A stretch of 26,814 bases of DNA from an uncultured Lachnospiraceae bacterium (lineage in GTDB: Bacteria; Bacillota; Clostridia; Lachnospirales; Lachnospiraceae), in the NCBI GenBank assembly GCA_910589635.1, contig CAJUTD010000042.1, positions 1 to 26,814 of the forward strand, read 5' to 3'. Below, piece after piece: positions 17,372-24,978 of this stretch. Positions within the stretch are counted from its first letter, which is position 1; each line of letters starts with the position of its first letter. Below the pieces are notes generated by a model. It worked only from the letters and a program-made list of their open reading frames with translations. It searched no databases and was not told the DNA's origin. Made by a program: the position numbers and the translations under genes.

Positions 17372-17484
17372 TAAAAAATGCGGGTGGTAAAATATACTAA
17401 TAAATATGTAATATGTGATAAATAGAAAAAACTTCGTATTATTTTCCACTTAGATTTAAACAGAATTTCAGGGAGAATAACACA

Positions 17485-18447
17485 TTGAAAGACAATATAT
17501 TATATTATAGCGTAGGGGCATTGCTATACTGCCCCGCATATAGAAAGAGCATCGCCGACTCTATCATTCATGAGGATTTCGGGACAAATTTCTCATTGGC
17601 GCTTTGCTTAGAAGATACGATTAACGACAACTTTGTGGAAGGGGCTGAGAAAGCCTTGCTTGATTCCATCGGGCAAATCTATGAGAGCTTCCAGAGCCGG
17701 CAGTTTTATCTGCCGAAAATATTTATCCGCGTACGCAGTGCACAGCAAATCACCAAGCTCACGAAAGCATTCGGCCAGTCCGCTGAAATAATAACAGGGT
17801 ACATTATCCCTAAATTCAGTACGGAAAATGCAGATACATACATCAAGGCCATCATTCAGGCAAATGAATTGGGCCCCCATAAATTTTATATGATGCCCAT
17901 ATATGAGAGCTCATGTATTGTCAACATGAAGGAGAGGGCTGACATTCTTTACCGCTTGAAAGATTCTCTTTCCGCCATCGAAGAGCTCATCCTTAATATA
18001 CGCGTGGGCGGCAATGATTTGTGCCATCTATTTGGCTTCCGCAGGCATGCCGACGAATCCATCCACCGCATCCGGCCGATTGCTGATATTTTCTCGGACA
18101 TTATCACCGTCTACGGCATGGATTATGTAATTTCCGGCCCGGTCTGGGAATATTATTCAGGAGAAAATTGGCAGCAAGGACTACTCTCAGAGATTGCCGA
18201 TGATAAGCTATGCGGCTTTACCGGCAAGACAGTTATCCACCCTAAACAGATCCCTGTACTCAACCACGCATACCAGGTCTCAAGAAGTGATTTTGACGAC
18301 GCCAGGTCGATTATAAACTGGGATATGAATAGCGAAGCCTTTGTCTCCGGCAGCCCGGCAAAGGAACGGATGAACGAATATAAGACGCACCAGAATTGGG
18401 CGAAGAAAATCATGTTTCTGGCAGAGGCCTTCGGGGTGAAAGAGTGA
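17485..18447 (+). CDS. HpcH/HpaI aldolase / CitE-like lyase of the Ter biosynthetic module
   Basis: A protein of 320 residues starting with TTG at 17485, 9 nt after AGGGAG. Family features: LCLEDTI (41-47) with the acidic pair that helps hold the metal, IFIRVRS with the substrate-binding arginine, YIIPKFS, MPIYESS with the second metal-site glutamate, RVGGNDLCHLFG, and the CitE-type GKTVIHPKQIPVLN near the C-terminus. Such enzymes make or break carbon-carbon bonds of acyl or oxo-acid substrates on a Mg2+ centre in a TIM barrel. A CitE-like member is one of the set found with two phosphoribosyltransferases in Ter loci, where it is thought to help make a nucleoside-like compound. Here it is the only gene of the set on the plus strand. 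It converges on the StiP gene with a 21-nt gap and diverges from the YceG-trypsin gene. The substrate is unknown. Confidence 0.85.
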   Translation: MKDNILYYSVGALLYCPAYRKSIADSIIHEDFGTNFSLALCLEDTINDNFVEGAEKALLDSIGQIYESFQSRQFYLPKIFIRVRSAQQITKLTKAFGQSAEIITGYIIPKFSTENADTYIKAIIQANELGPHKFYMMPIYESSCIVNMKERADILYRLKDSLSAIEELILNIRVGGNDLCHLFGFRRHADESIHRIRPIADIFSDIITVYGMDYVISGPVWEYYSGENWQQGLLSEIADDKLCGFTGKTVIHPKQIPVLNHAYQVSRSDFDDARSIINWDMNSEAFVSGSPAKERMNEYKTHQNWAKKIMFLAEAFGVKE

Positions 18448-18468
18448 CGGCCGCGCACCGGCACCCCT

Positions 18469-19518
18469 CTAGGCGTCTGCTAATTTTTTAATGATTCCGC
18501 AGCATTTGTAATGCTTTAGGGGGTAATACTCTACCGGCACATGCTTTTCTTCTGCCAGCCTTACCAAATGTTCCAGTTGACAATCCCTTCTGTACCTTTC
18601 GTCTATCAAAACTTTCCACGGCACCCGCCGCAGTAAAACTCTTGTCGCCTCTCCGATTCCTGGTTTAATCAGATTAATGTCATCCACAGCGAAGCGCCCG
18701 GCAATTTCCCTCACCTCATCTACGCCGCATCCCGCCGCCGCTTCACGCTCCTGGCCCGACTCCATCTCGAAACAGCTTTCGATGGCCTCAATAAATTCAT
18801 AAGACAAGTCAGAGTCTTTCATCTCCTCATAGAAAACGGCGCCATGAAAATCATCGGCTCCGATAATGTCATCCCTGAGAAATGTCCTGCTGATAAGCCC
18901 GGAAACCGTACAATTGAGGCAGGAACTTGGAATAAGGATATCTTCATGCGTGCCGCACAAATCAGTCACATTTGCCGGGTCTGCTGCCACCGCTATCTCC
19001 GGCGAAACGCCTGCATAGGTTCTGACATCTTTTTCCAGCTCCTTTAAAATAGCTCCCTTACCAATCCAGCCGTCCACAAAGAGAATCTGCTGCGGCCTGT
19101 ATTTATTCAACAAAAACTTCATAGCGTTATCGTCAATTCCCCGCCCCCGAATAATGGAGATAGCATAATGCGGGACGTTTACCTGATATTTCGTTCTCAG
19201 ATACCGTTTCACCAAAATCCCGATGGGGATTCCCGCCCGAGCAAGCGAGACGAGCACCACGTCTTTGCCTCTCTTTCGGATAATCTTTTGTGAAAGACGC
19301 CCGACCGCCTGTGCCGTGGCTTTCGCATATTTTTCCAGCGCGTCCCGGTATGCTTCCATATATTTCTCTGTCGGTACATATTCGATGGGCAGCATTTCAC
19401 TGTAATGTCTGCCAGACTGAATCAGCTTTTCTCTCTCTTCCGTGGGCTGGGGATTTACAAGCCCTGTAATATCCTTTAAAAGCAGCGTCACATCATCCGT
19501 TTTATATGAACTTCTCAT
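18469..19518 (-). CDS. StiP-family phosphoribosyltransferase-like protein with C-terminal PELOTA domain
   Basis: A protein of 349 residues. I place the start at the ATG at 19518 (MRSSYKTDDV...), one nucleotide after the TGA of the upstream gene and preceded by TTAGGTGGTG, because the longer frame from 19551 has no ribosome site. The phosphoribosyltransferase-like part spans about 40-250: VLVSLARAGIPIGILVKRYL (88-107), then LFVDGWIGKGAI (146-157) at the position of the PRPP loop, and a cysteine-bearing LIPSSCLNCTVSGLISRTF (195-213). A C-terminal PELOTA-type RNA-binding domain spans about 278-345 (INLIKPGIGEATRVLLRR, then LEHLVRLAEEKHVPVEYYP). Databases often name this family 'cysteine protease StiP', but the fold is that of a phosphoribosyltransferase. 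It is the second gene of a two-gene unit with the PRTase-TRSP gene. Confidence 0.85.
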   Translation of the reverse strand: MRSSYKTDDVTLLLKDITGLVNPQPTEEREKLIQSGRHYSEMLPIEYVPTEKYMEAYRDALEKYAKATAQAVGRLSQKIIRKRGKDVVLVSLARAGIPIGILVKRYLRTKYQVNVPHYAISIIRGRGIDDNAMKFLLNKYRPQQILFVDGWIGKGAILKELEKDVRTYAGVSPEIAVAADPANVTDLCGTHEDILIPSSCLNCTVSGLISRTFLRDDIIGADDFHGAVFYEEMKDSDLSYEFIEAIESCFEMESGQEREAAAGCGVDEVREIAGRFAVDDINLIKPGIGEATRVLLRRVPWKVLIDERYRRDCQLEHLVRLAEEKHVPVEYYPLKHYKCCGIIKKLADA

Positions 19519-19519
19519 A

Positions 19520-20707
19520 TCAACACCACCTAAACACAGTAATTTTTTCATTTCTGGATGTCAGCGCATGAATCAGGCTGTCCACCCCTATATCCTCCGA
19601 CATATCCGCGTCTGTTACTACATACACCTGGTCGTACGCATCTATATCGTACAAAAACGTCCTCCTGTGAGCATCGTAAAGGCTGCGCAGTTCATACCTG
19701 GCATGAAGGGGATATTGTTCTTCCGTGCTGACGGTTATGGGACTTCTTGTCGTAGAATGGCACTTTACTTCATTTTCAATCTTCTCTAATTCTGCGCCTA
19801 TAAACAACGCCGGAAACATGAACTCTTCCGTCCCCACGACAAGTATTCTTTTATTTGCAGGAAAAGTACATGTTGCTGATATGTCCTCAAATAATTTCCT
19901 GCACGCCGCCTCATACACATGAGCGTCCACGAGCCGCCTCGCATCCATCCTGCCTGCAATCGGCACGGCCTGAACCTTTTGTTCTATCTTATCTGAATCG
20001 TCAACATATCCTCGAACCGCACCGGAACTATCGGTATTGTCCGAATTACCAATTGAACAAGTACGCTGCCCATCACTCTCAGAATAATCGCTATACTCCC
20101 CATCCCCGGCAAAAGCATCCGCAATTTCACCGTAACGACTATGGTCTGTCTTCACAAGATAATGAAGGTCTATGGCATTATCTTCATACAACATCCTGTG
20201 TTCCTCAGACATACCATTGAGGATAGAGGCAACCGCAAATTTTATATCTTTGCTGTACTCTTTTCGCATAACAGAAATAATATTTAATATTGTCTTGCCT
20301 GTGGTTACCTCGTCCTCGACAAAGACAATTCTGTCTACACGCTCGATGGCTTCGTCTATATCATTTTTGACAAGTTTCTGTTCCGTCGCATGGCTGTGCT
20401 CTTCCGAGAAAAACAGATATTCCACGCCTGGAATCACCTCGCGCGTGGTCTGAATATATTCTGTTCCCAACGCAATGGCCGCCTGCGCGCCTATCGCTGT
20501 TGCCGTCTCCGCAAATCCTATGAGAAGGAGTTTCTCGCCTGCATACTTTCCCCGGATAGTATCTGCCAGGTCTGAAAACAATGCCAATGCCTTGGATGGG
20601 GAGACCGGCACGTGTTTGCCCTGCAATGGGTTGACTACCAGGTAGTTTCTTTTCGTGTTGTTTTCCCGCTTGGCTATTCTTACGAGAGTTTTTTGTGAAT
20701 ATTTCAT
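19520..20707 (-). CDS. Phosphoribosyltransferase with C-terminal TRSP domain
   Basis: A protein of 395 residues from the ATG at 20707 (MKYSQKTLVR...), with AAAGGAA 9 nt upstream; the frame could start at 20743 but lacks a site there. The N-terminal PRTase part has LLLIGFAETATAIGAQAAIA (60-79) and the PRPP loop VFVEDEVTTGKTI (128-140), both intact. The C-terminal TRSP domain (about 285-395) has KRILVVGTEEFMFPALFIGA and the naming motif S318-T-T-R-S-P-I324, then YVVTDADMSEDIGVDSLI. Between them (about 198-245) is a Ser/Asp/Gly-rich segment that looks like an unstructured linker. This pairing with a StiP-like protein and a CitE-like lyase is the core of the module proposed to make a ribosylated, nucleoside-like metabolite in Ter loci. 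The stop overlaps the next gene's leader (TGA-T-ATG), so the two are translationally coupled. Confidence 0.88.
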   Translation of the reverse strand: MKYSQKTLVRIAKRENNTKRNYLVVNPLQGKHVPVSPSKALALFSDLADTIRGKYAGEKLLLIGFAETATAIGAQAAIALGTEYIQTTREVIPGVEYLFFSEEHSHATEQKLVKNDIDEAIERVDRIVFVEDEVTTGKTILNIISVMRKEYSKDIKFAVASILNGMSEEHRMLYEDNAIDLHYLVKTDHSRYGEIADAFAGDGEYSDYSESDGQRTCSIGNSDNTDSSGAVRGYVDDSDKIEQKVQAVPIAGRMDARRLVDAHVYEAACRKLFEDISATCTFPANKRILVVGTEEFMFPALFIGAELEKIENEVKCHSTTRSPITVSTEEQYPLHARYELRSLYDAHRRTFLYDIDAYDQVYVVTDADMSEDIGVDSLIHALTSRNEKITVFRWC

Positions 20708-20757
20708 GGTGTTATTCCTTTGAGGTTTTATTTGTGAAATCAAATATCTTCTTAAGT

Positions 20758-20786
20758 ATTATATCTTCAAAACATCCTTCTGGCAA
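20758..20786 (-). promoter_or_regulatory. Strong promoter of the PRTase-TRSP / StiP operon
   Basis: On the minus strand TTGCCA (-35, 20781-20786) and a perfect TATAAT (-10, 20758-20763) are spaced by 17 nt, 50 nt upstream of the start codon at 20707. Its -35 lies 16 nt from the -35 of the divergent promoter at 20803. Confidence 0.75.
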
Positions 20787-20802
20787 TAGAGAGCAAAACT
20801 GA

Positions 20803-20832
20803 TTGAACTGGGAAAAACAAATCGGATACAAT
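20803..20832 (+). promoter_or_regulatory. Promoter of the methyltransferase-helicase operon
   Basis: TTGAAC (-35, 20803-20808) and TACAAT (-10, 20827-20832) have an 18-nt spacer, about 88 nt upstream of the methyltransferase ATG at 20920. It is back to back with the promoter at 20758-20786, so a regulator bound between them could control both operons. Confidence 0.6.
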
Positions 20833-20919
20833 ATTATAGTTGAAGAATTACTTTAAGGCGTTGAGGCAAAATGTCAGATATGATAGAATATGGTTGAATC
20901 CCGAGGAAAGGAATTTACG

Positions 20920-21516
20920 ATGTTCACACCAGATGATACGATTGCTTATTATAATCTTAATGCCCAAAAATTTGTTTCTGATACAGTTTGTGTAGACTTT
21001 GAAGCAACCCAAAAAAGATTTACGGATAAGTTACCTGACAGCGCATTTATCCTTGATTTTGGCTGTGGTTCGGGACGTGATACCAAGTATTTTCTTGCCC
21101 AGGGTTATCAGGTAGACGCAAGCGACGGTTCACTTGAACTATGCAGACTGGCAAGTAAATATACGGGAATCAACGTAAAAAACATGCTATTTCAGGACTT
21201 GTCAGCCAAAGAAACATATGACGGTATCTGGGCATGCTCTTCTATCCTGCATTTGCCCTATTATGAGCTTACCGACATTATGCGTAAAATGACTGCTGCC
21301 TTAAAGAATAAGGGAATAATCTATACTTCTTTTAAATACGGAACATTTGAAGGTGAAAGAAATGGCCGCTATTTCACCGACATGAAAGAAGAAATTTTTG
21401 ACGATTTAATAGCAGAAATAGAAGACTTAACGATAGAAGAACATTGGCTGACATTTGATGTACGGCCGAATCGAGGTGAAGAAAGATGGCTCAATCTAAT
21501 ATTGCGCAAATTGTAA
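20920..21516 (+). CDS. Class I SAM-dependent methyltransferase
   Basis: A protein of 198 residues from the ATG at 20920 (MFTPDDTIAYYN...), chosen over 20890 because GAGGAAAGGAA lies just before it. Motif I is FILDFGCGSGRD (43-54); the acidic residue of motif II follows in QVDASDGS; a motif IV-like stretch IWACSSILHLP is in the middle; and there is a C-terminal ERWLNLILRKL strand. It is a small-molecule or protein type of Rossmann methyltransferase and carries no DPPY/NPPY motif of N6-adenine or N4-cytosine DNA methylases. Its last 31 nt overlap the helicase gene, so the two are coupled. It might modify the metabolite made by the neighbouring operon, or modify part of the helicase complex; both are guesses. 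Confidence 0.85.
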   Translation: MFTPDDTIAYYNLNAQKFVSDTVCVDFEATQKRFTDKLPDSAFILDFGCGSGRDTKYFLAQGYQVDASDGSLELCRLASKYTGINVKNMLFQDLSAKETYDGIWACSSILHLPYYELTDIMRKMTAALKNKGIIYTSFKYGTFEGERNGRYFTDMKEEIFDDLIAEIEDLTIEEHWLTFDVRPNRGEERWLNLILRKL

Positions 21517-23993
21517 ATGCCCCCAAGGAAGAGAAACAGGATGTTCAACCAAAGAACCTGATAATTGAGTCAACAGATGTAATGACCGGGGGCACAAACC
21601 AAAGCCGTTTTTTATACTATCAGCTCAAGTTAAGTATTGCAGCCGCCAAAAAGATAGACATCATTGTGTCTTTTCTTATGGAATCCGGTATCAAAATGAT
21701 TTTAAAAGACTTGAAAGCAGCATTAGACCGAGGGGTGCAGGTAAGAATCCTCACCGGAAATTACCTCGGGATTACACAACCGTCCGCTCTTTGTATGGTA
21801 AAGAAGGAATTAGGAAATCGCGTAGATTTAAGGTTTTACAATGACCGGGAACGCTCTTTTCATCCCAAGTCATATATTTTTCATTATGACAATATGAGTG
21901 AAATTTATATTGGTTCATCGAACATTTCAAGAAGCGCTTTCACCTCAGGAATTGAATGGAATTATCGCTTTAACAGTATTACGGACGAGAAAAATTTTCA
22001 TTTATTTTATGAGACTTTTGAGGAGTTATTTTTTCACCATTCTATTATTATAGATGATGAGGAATTGCGCAGATATTCTAAAAACTGGCACAAACCGTCC
22101 GTATCGAAAGACCTTGCCAGATACGATGATATTGAAAATAAAGCCTCTAATACAGAAGTATTATTTCAGCCGCGAGGCATCCAGATAGAAGCATTATATG
22201 CGCTGGAAAACAGCAGAGCCGAAGGCGCGGCAAAAGGTCTCATTCAGGCAGCTACCGGCGTCGGCAAAACTTACCTTGCAGCATTTGATTCTATGAACTA
22301 CAAGACCGTTTTGTTTGTTGCGCACAGAGAAGAAATCTTAAAACAAGCGGCAATTTCCTTTGAAAATGTGCGCTGTTCAAAGGATTATGGATTTTTTTAC
22401 GGACGGCAGAAAGACATTGGCAAATCTGTGATTTTTGCCTCCGTTTCCACATTAGGCAGGCCAGAATATCTAACAAATGATTACTTTGCAGAGAATTATT
22501 TCGACTATATTGTGATTGATGAATTTCATCATGCAGTAAACGAACAATATAAAAGAATTGTAAACTATTTCAAGCCTAAATTTATGCTGGGACTTACGGC
22601 AACCCCGGAACGCCTGGATGGAAAAAATATTTATGAATTGTGCGACTACAACGTGCCATATGAGATTTCTTTGAAGGAAGCTATCAACAAAGGTATGCTG
22701 GTGCCTTTTCATTATTATGGCATCTATGATGAGACAGATTACTCCGGCCTGCACATTGTGAGAGGGCATTACGACGAACGGGAATTGACAGAAATCTATA
22801 AAGGCAACCACAGACGATATGATAAGATTTACAAATATTATCTCAAATATCATTCCAAAAGAGCTCTGGGTTTTTGCTGTTCCAGACAACATGCCGAGGA
22901 AATGGCGGGAGAATTCTGCAAGAGAGGCATTCCATCCGTCGCCGTGTACAGTAACGCAGACGGAGAATTCTCAGAAGAACGAAATAAAGCAATTCTACAG
23001 TTATATCGCCAGGAAATTCGCGTGATTTTTTCGGTTGATATGTTTAATGAGGGGTTAGATATCGCTCCGCTTGATATGGTTATGTTCTTAAGGCCCACAG
23101 AATCCCCTATTGTTTTCTTACAACAGCTGGGACGCGGACTTCGTACTTACAGAGGTAAAGAATATTTGAATGTCCTTGATTTCATAGGCAACTACGAAAA
23201 AGCCGGCATAGCTCCATTATTACTATCTGCTGGCAAATGTTCTGCCGATAAAAAGGCACATAATTACTATGATATGGAATATCCAGACGATTGCATCGTA
23301 GATTTTGATATGCGGCTGATTGATTTATTTGCAGAATTGGACAAGAAACCATTATCCATTAAAGAAAAGATACAGAAAGAGTACTTTCGCATAAAAGAAT
23401 TGCTAAAAGGAAAGACTCCAACCCGAATGGAATTGTTTACTTATATGGATGATGAGATATATCAGTACTGCATAAAGCATGCAAAAGAGAATCCTTTTCG
23501 CAGATACTTAGATTTCTTATACGATTTACATGAGCTATCAGCAGAGGAAGAAATTCTATATGCGGGAATCGGCCGGGAATTTATTTCAGTTATAGAAATT
23601 ACGGATATGCAGAAAGTATATAAAATGCCCATCTTATATGCCTTCTATAATGACGGTAATATACGAATGGCCGTTACGGAACAAGACGTATTAAAAAGCT
23701 GGAAAAACTTCTTTGATACAGGCACAAATTGGCGTGACTTTTCTCCAGATATCTCTTATGAACAATATCAAACTTTGACCGATAAACAGCATTTAAGCAA
23801 AGCTAAAACTATGCCTATCCGGTTTTTAAAATCTTCAGGCAAAGGTTTCTTTATTGAGAAAGAGGGATATATGATTGCCCTCAGAGAAGAATTAAAATAT
23901 TGTATTGAGAACATTGCCTTTCAAAATCACATGAAAGATATCTTAGAATATCGGACAATGGAATATTATCGTCGTAGATATCTTGAGAAATAA
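21486..23993 (+). CDS. PLD-nuclease / SF2 DEAD-DEAH helicase fusion
   Basis: A protein of 835 residues from the ATG at 21486, inside the 3' end of the methyltransferase gene, with GAGGTGAAG upstream. Residues about 25-190 form a phospholipase-D-type nuclease domain with one HxK motif (H126-P-K128) followed by IGSSN (142-146); a single motif implies a dimeric active site. Residues about 225-580 are a superfamily 2 helicase: Walker A ATGVGKT (256-262), IDEFHH Walker B (344-349), LTATPERLDG (370-379), a GLDIAPLDMV motif (523-532), and QQLGRGLRT (546-554). The final 250 residues are unassigned and helix-rich. Proteins with this order unwind or translocate on DNA and cut it, and are common in accessory and defence loci. 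It is followed by a strong bidirectional terminator. With the methyltransferase it makes a two-gene unit beside the Ter biosynthetic operon. An anti-phage or DNA-damage role is inferred. Confidence 0.88.
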   Translation: MAQSNIAQIVNAPKEEKQDVQPKNLIIESTDVMTGGTNQSRFLYYQLKLSIAAAKKIDIIVSFLMESGIKMILKDLKAALDRGVQVRILTGNYLGITQPSALCMVKKELGNRVDLRFYNDRERSFHPKSYIFHYDNMSEIYIGSSNISRSAFTSGIEWNYRFNSITDEKNFHLFYETFEELFFHHSIIIDDEELRRYSKNWHKPSVSKDLARYDDIENKASNTEVLFQPRGIQIEALYALENSRAEGAAKGLIQAATGVGKTYLAAFDSMNYKTVLFVAHREEILKQAAISFENVRCSKDYGFFYGRQKDIGKSVIFASVSTLGRPEYLTNDYFAENYFDYIVIDEFHHAVNEQYKRIVNYFKPKFMLGLTATPERLDGKNIYELCDYNVPYEISLKEAINKGMLVPFHYYGIYDETDYSGLHIVRGHYDERELTEIYKGNHRRYDKIYKYYLKYHSKRALGFCCSRQHAEEMAGEFCKRGIPSVAVYSNADGEFSEERNKAILQLYRQEIRVIFSVDMFNEGLDIAPLDMVMFLRPTESPIVFLQQLGRGLRTYRGKEYLNVLDFIGNYEKAGIAPLLLSAGKCSADKKAHNYYDMEYPDDCIVDFDMRLIDLFAELDKKPLSIKEKIQKEYFRIKELLKGKTPTRMELFTYMDDEIYQYCIKHAKENPFRRYLDFLYDLHELSAEEEILYAGIGREFISVIEITDMQKVYKMPILYAFYNDGNIRMAVTEQDVLKSWKNFFDTGTNWRDFSPDISYEQYQTLTDKQHLSKAKTMPIRFLKSSGKGFFIEKEGYMIALREELKYCIENIAFQNHMKDILEYRTMEYYRRRYLEK

Positions 23994-24069
23994 TAGATTT
24001 ATCCCAAGGGATAACAGGTTTGCCTGGGACATTCCTTCAGACGGTTAGGCTCACCTTTTCATTCTATAG

Positions 24070-24120
24070 AAAAAACAAACCCCCAGACTGTACAGCAATA
24101 CAGTTTGGGGATTCGTTTTT
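24070..24120. terminator. Bidirectional intrinsic terminator between helicase and HD genes
   Basis: CCCCAGACTGTA (24081-24092) pairs with TACAGTTTGGGG (24099-24110), a 12-bp stem with one G-T wobble and a 6-nt loop. It is followed by ATTCGTTTTT on the plus strand and GTTTGTTTTTT on the minus strand, so it can end both convergent transcripts. Confidence 0.78.
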
Positions 24121-24139
24121 CACTAGGCTTTAAACATTC

Positions 24140-24796
24140 CTAGGAAATCTTCTCCATCGCTTCCGCCACAGCGGCCTCGCAGCTTCGCATCGCCTGGATG
24201 GTCTTTTCAAAGAGCTCGTCCAACTCCCAGCCGAGACGCTCCGCGCCCTGGGAAATAACCTCCCTCGAGCAGCCTGCTGCAAACCTCTTGTCCTTAAATT
24301 TCTTCTTGAGGCTCTTAACCTCCAAATCCATGGTGCTCTTAGACGGACGCATGAGCGCGCAAGACCAGATTAAACCTGTCAGTTCATCCGCTGCAAAAAG
24401 CACTTTTTCCATCTCAAGCCGGGGTTCCTCCTCGCTGCATATTCCGTAACCGTGAGAACAAATTGCATATATCATATCTTCACTCACGCCTGCCTCACGC
24501 AGAAGTTCCGGCGCTTTCTTACAATGTTCTTCGGGATAAAGCTCAAAATCTATATCATGAAGCAATCCGGTAATGCCCCAGAATTCTTCTTCCTGTGCAT
24601 ACCCAAGTTCCTTCGCATACCAGCGCATCACACCCTCAACCGTCAGGGCATGTTGAATGTGGAACGGCTCTTTGTTATACTTCTGAAGCAGCTCCAACGC
24701 CTGCTCCCTGGAAATACTGCTCTTCTTAGCCGGAGCATTGGCCTCTTTTTTGTCCGCCTTGGTATTGTCGGACGGCTTCTTATCCAGACTTTTCAT
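24140..24796 (-). CDS. HD-domain hydrolase with Lys/Ala-rich N-terminal extension
   Basis: A protein of 218 residues from the ATG at 24796; no good ribosome site is visible before it. Residues 1-28 are a Lys/Ala/Asp-rich, probably disordered tail. The HD fold follows: FHIQHALTVEGVMRW with H49, LLHDIDFELYPEEHC with H80 and D81, ICSHGYG with H115, and AADELTG with D137, giving a complete metal-binding H-HD-H-D set. Such proteins are metal-dependent phosphohydrolases of nucleotides or related compounds. The family is widespread and chromosomal, and the gene probably marks the old chromosome next to the integrative element at 24900. HD hydrolases are also reported beside Ter genes, so a link cannot be excluded. 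It is transcribed toward, and convergent with, the helicase gene. Confidence 0.82.
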   Translation of the reverse strand: MKSLDKKPSDNTKADKKEANAPAKKSSISREQALELLQKYNKEPFHIQHALTVEGVMRWYAKELGYAQEEEFWGITGLLHDIDFELYPEEHCKKAPELLREAGVSEDMIYAICSHGYGICSEEEPRLEMEKVLFAADELTGLIWSCALMRPSKSTMDLEVKSLKKKFKDKRFAAGCSREVISQGAERLGWELDELFEKTIQAMRSCEAAVAEAMEKIS

Positions 24797-24910
24797 CGTC
24801 GGGATTTTACGTCAGTTTAATTTATTATGACTTATTTCCCTTTATTATGCGCCTTTTGGGTATTTCTACCCTAGCCAAATAACATCTTTACATTGATTAA
24901 AACTCTTGAA

Positions 24911-24952
24911 TTTGTCGTACTCTTGTCGTATGGCACACATTTTGTCGTACTC
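24911..24952. repeat. Direct repeats TTTGTCGTACTC, probable integrase arm-binding sites
   Basis: TTTGTCGTACTC occurs at 24911-24922 and 24941-24952, and a core copy TTGTCGTA at 24923-24930. The TTGTCGTA cores start at 24912, 24923 and 24942, so the first two are one helical turn (11 bp) apart. Close repeats just downstream of a Tn916-type integrase are the usual sites for its N-terminal arm-binding domain. Confidence 0.65.
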
Positions 24953-24978
24953 TCTGTCAGTCCTAGCTGGACTCTTTC

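Noticed and set aside
18448..18485. Hairpin GCCG-CGCAC-CGGC between the lyase and StiP genes followed by T6
   Set aside because: The stem is only 4 bp and the T-run is about 20 nt away from it, so it is not a convincing terminator.
24858..24871. Small hairpin GGGTA-TTTC-TACCC before the HD gene
   Set aside because: The stem is only 5 bp and no poly-U run follows the stem on either strand as in a terminator. It could be chance or part of the att region.
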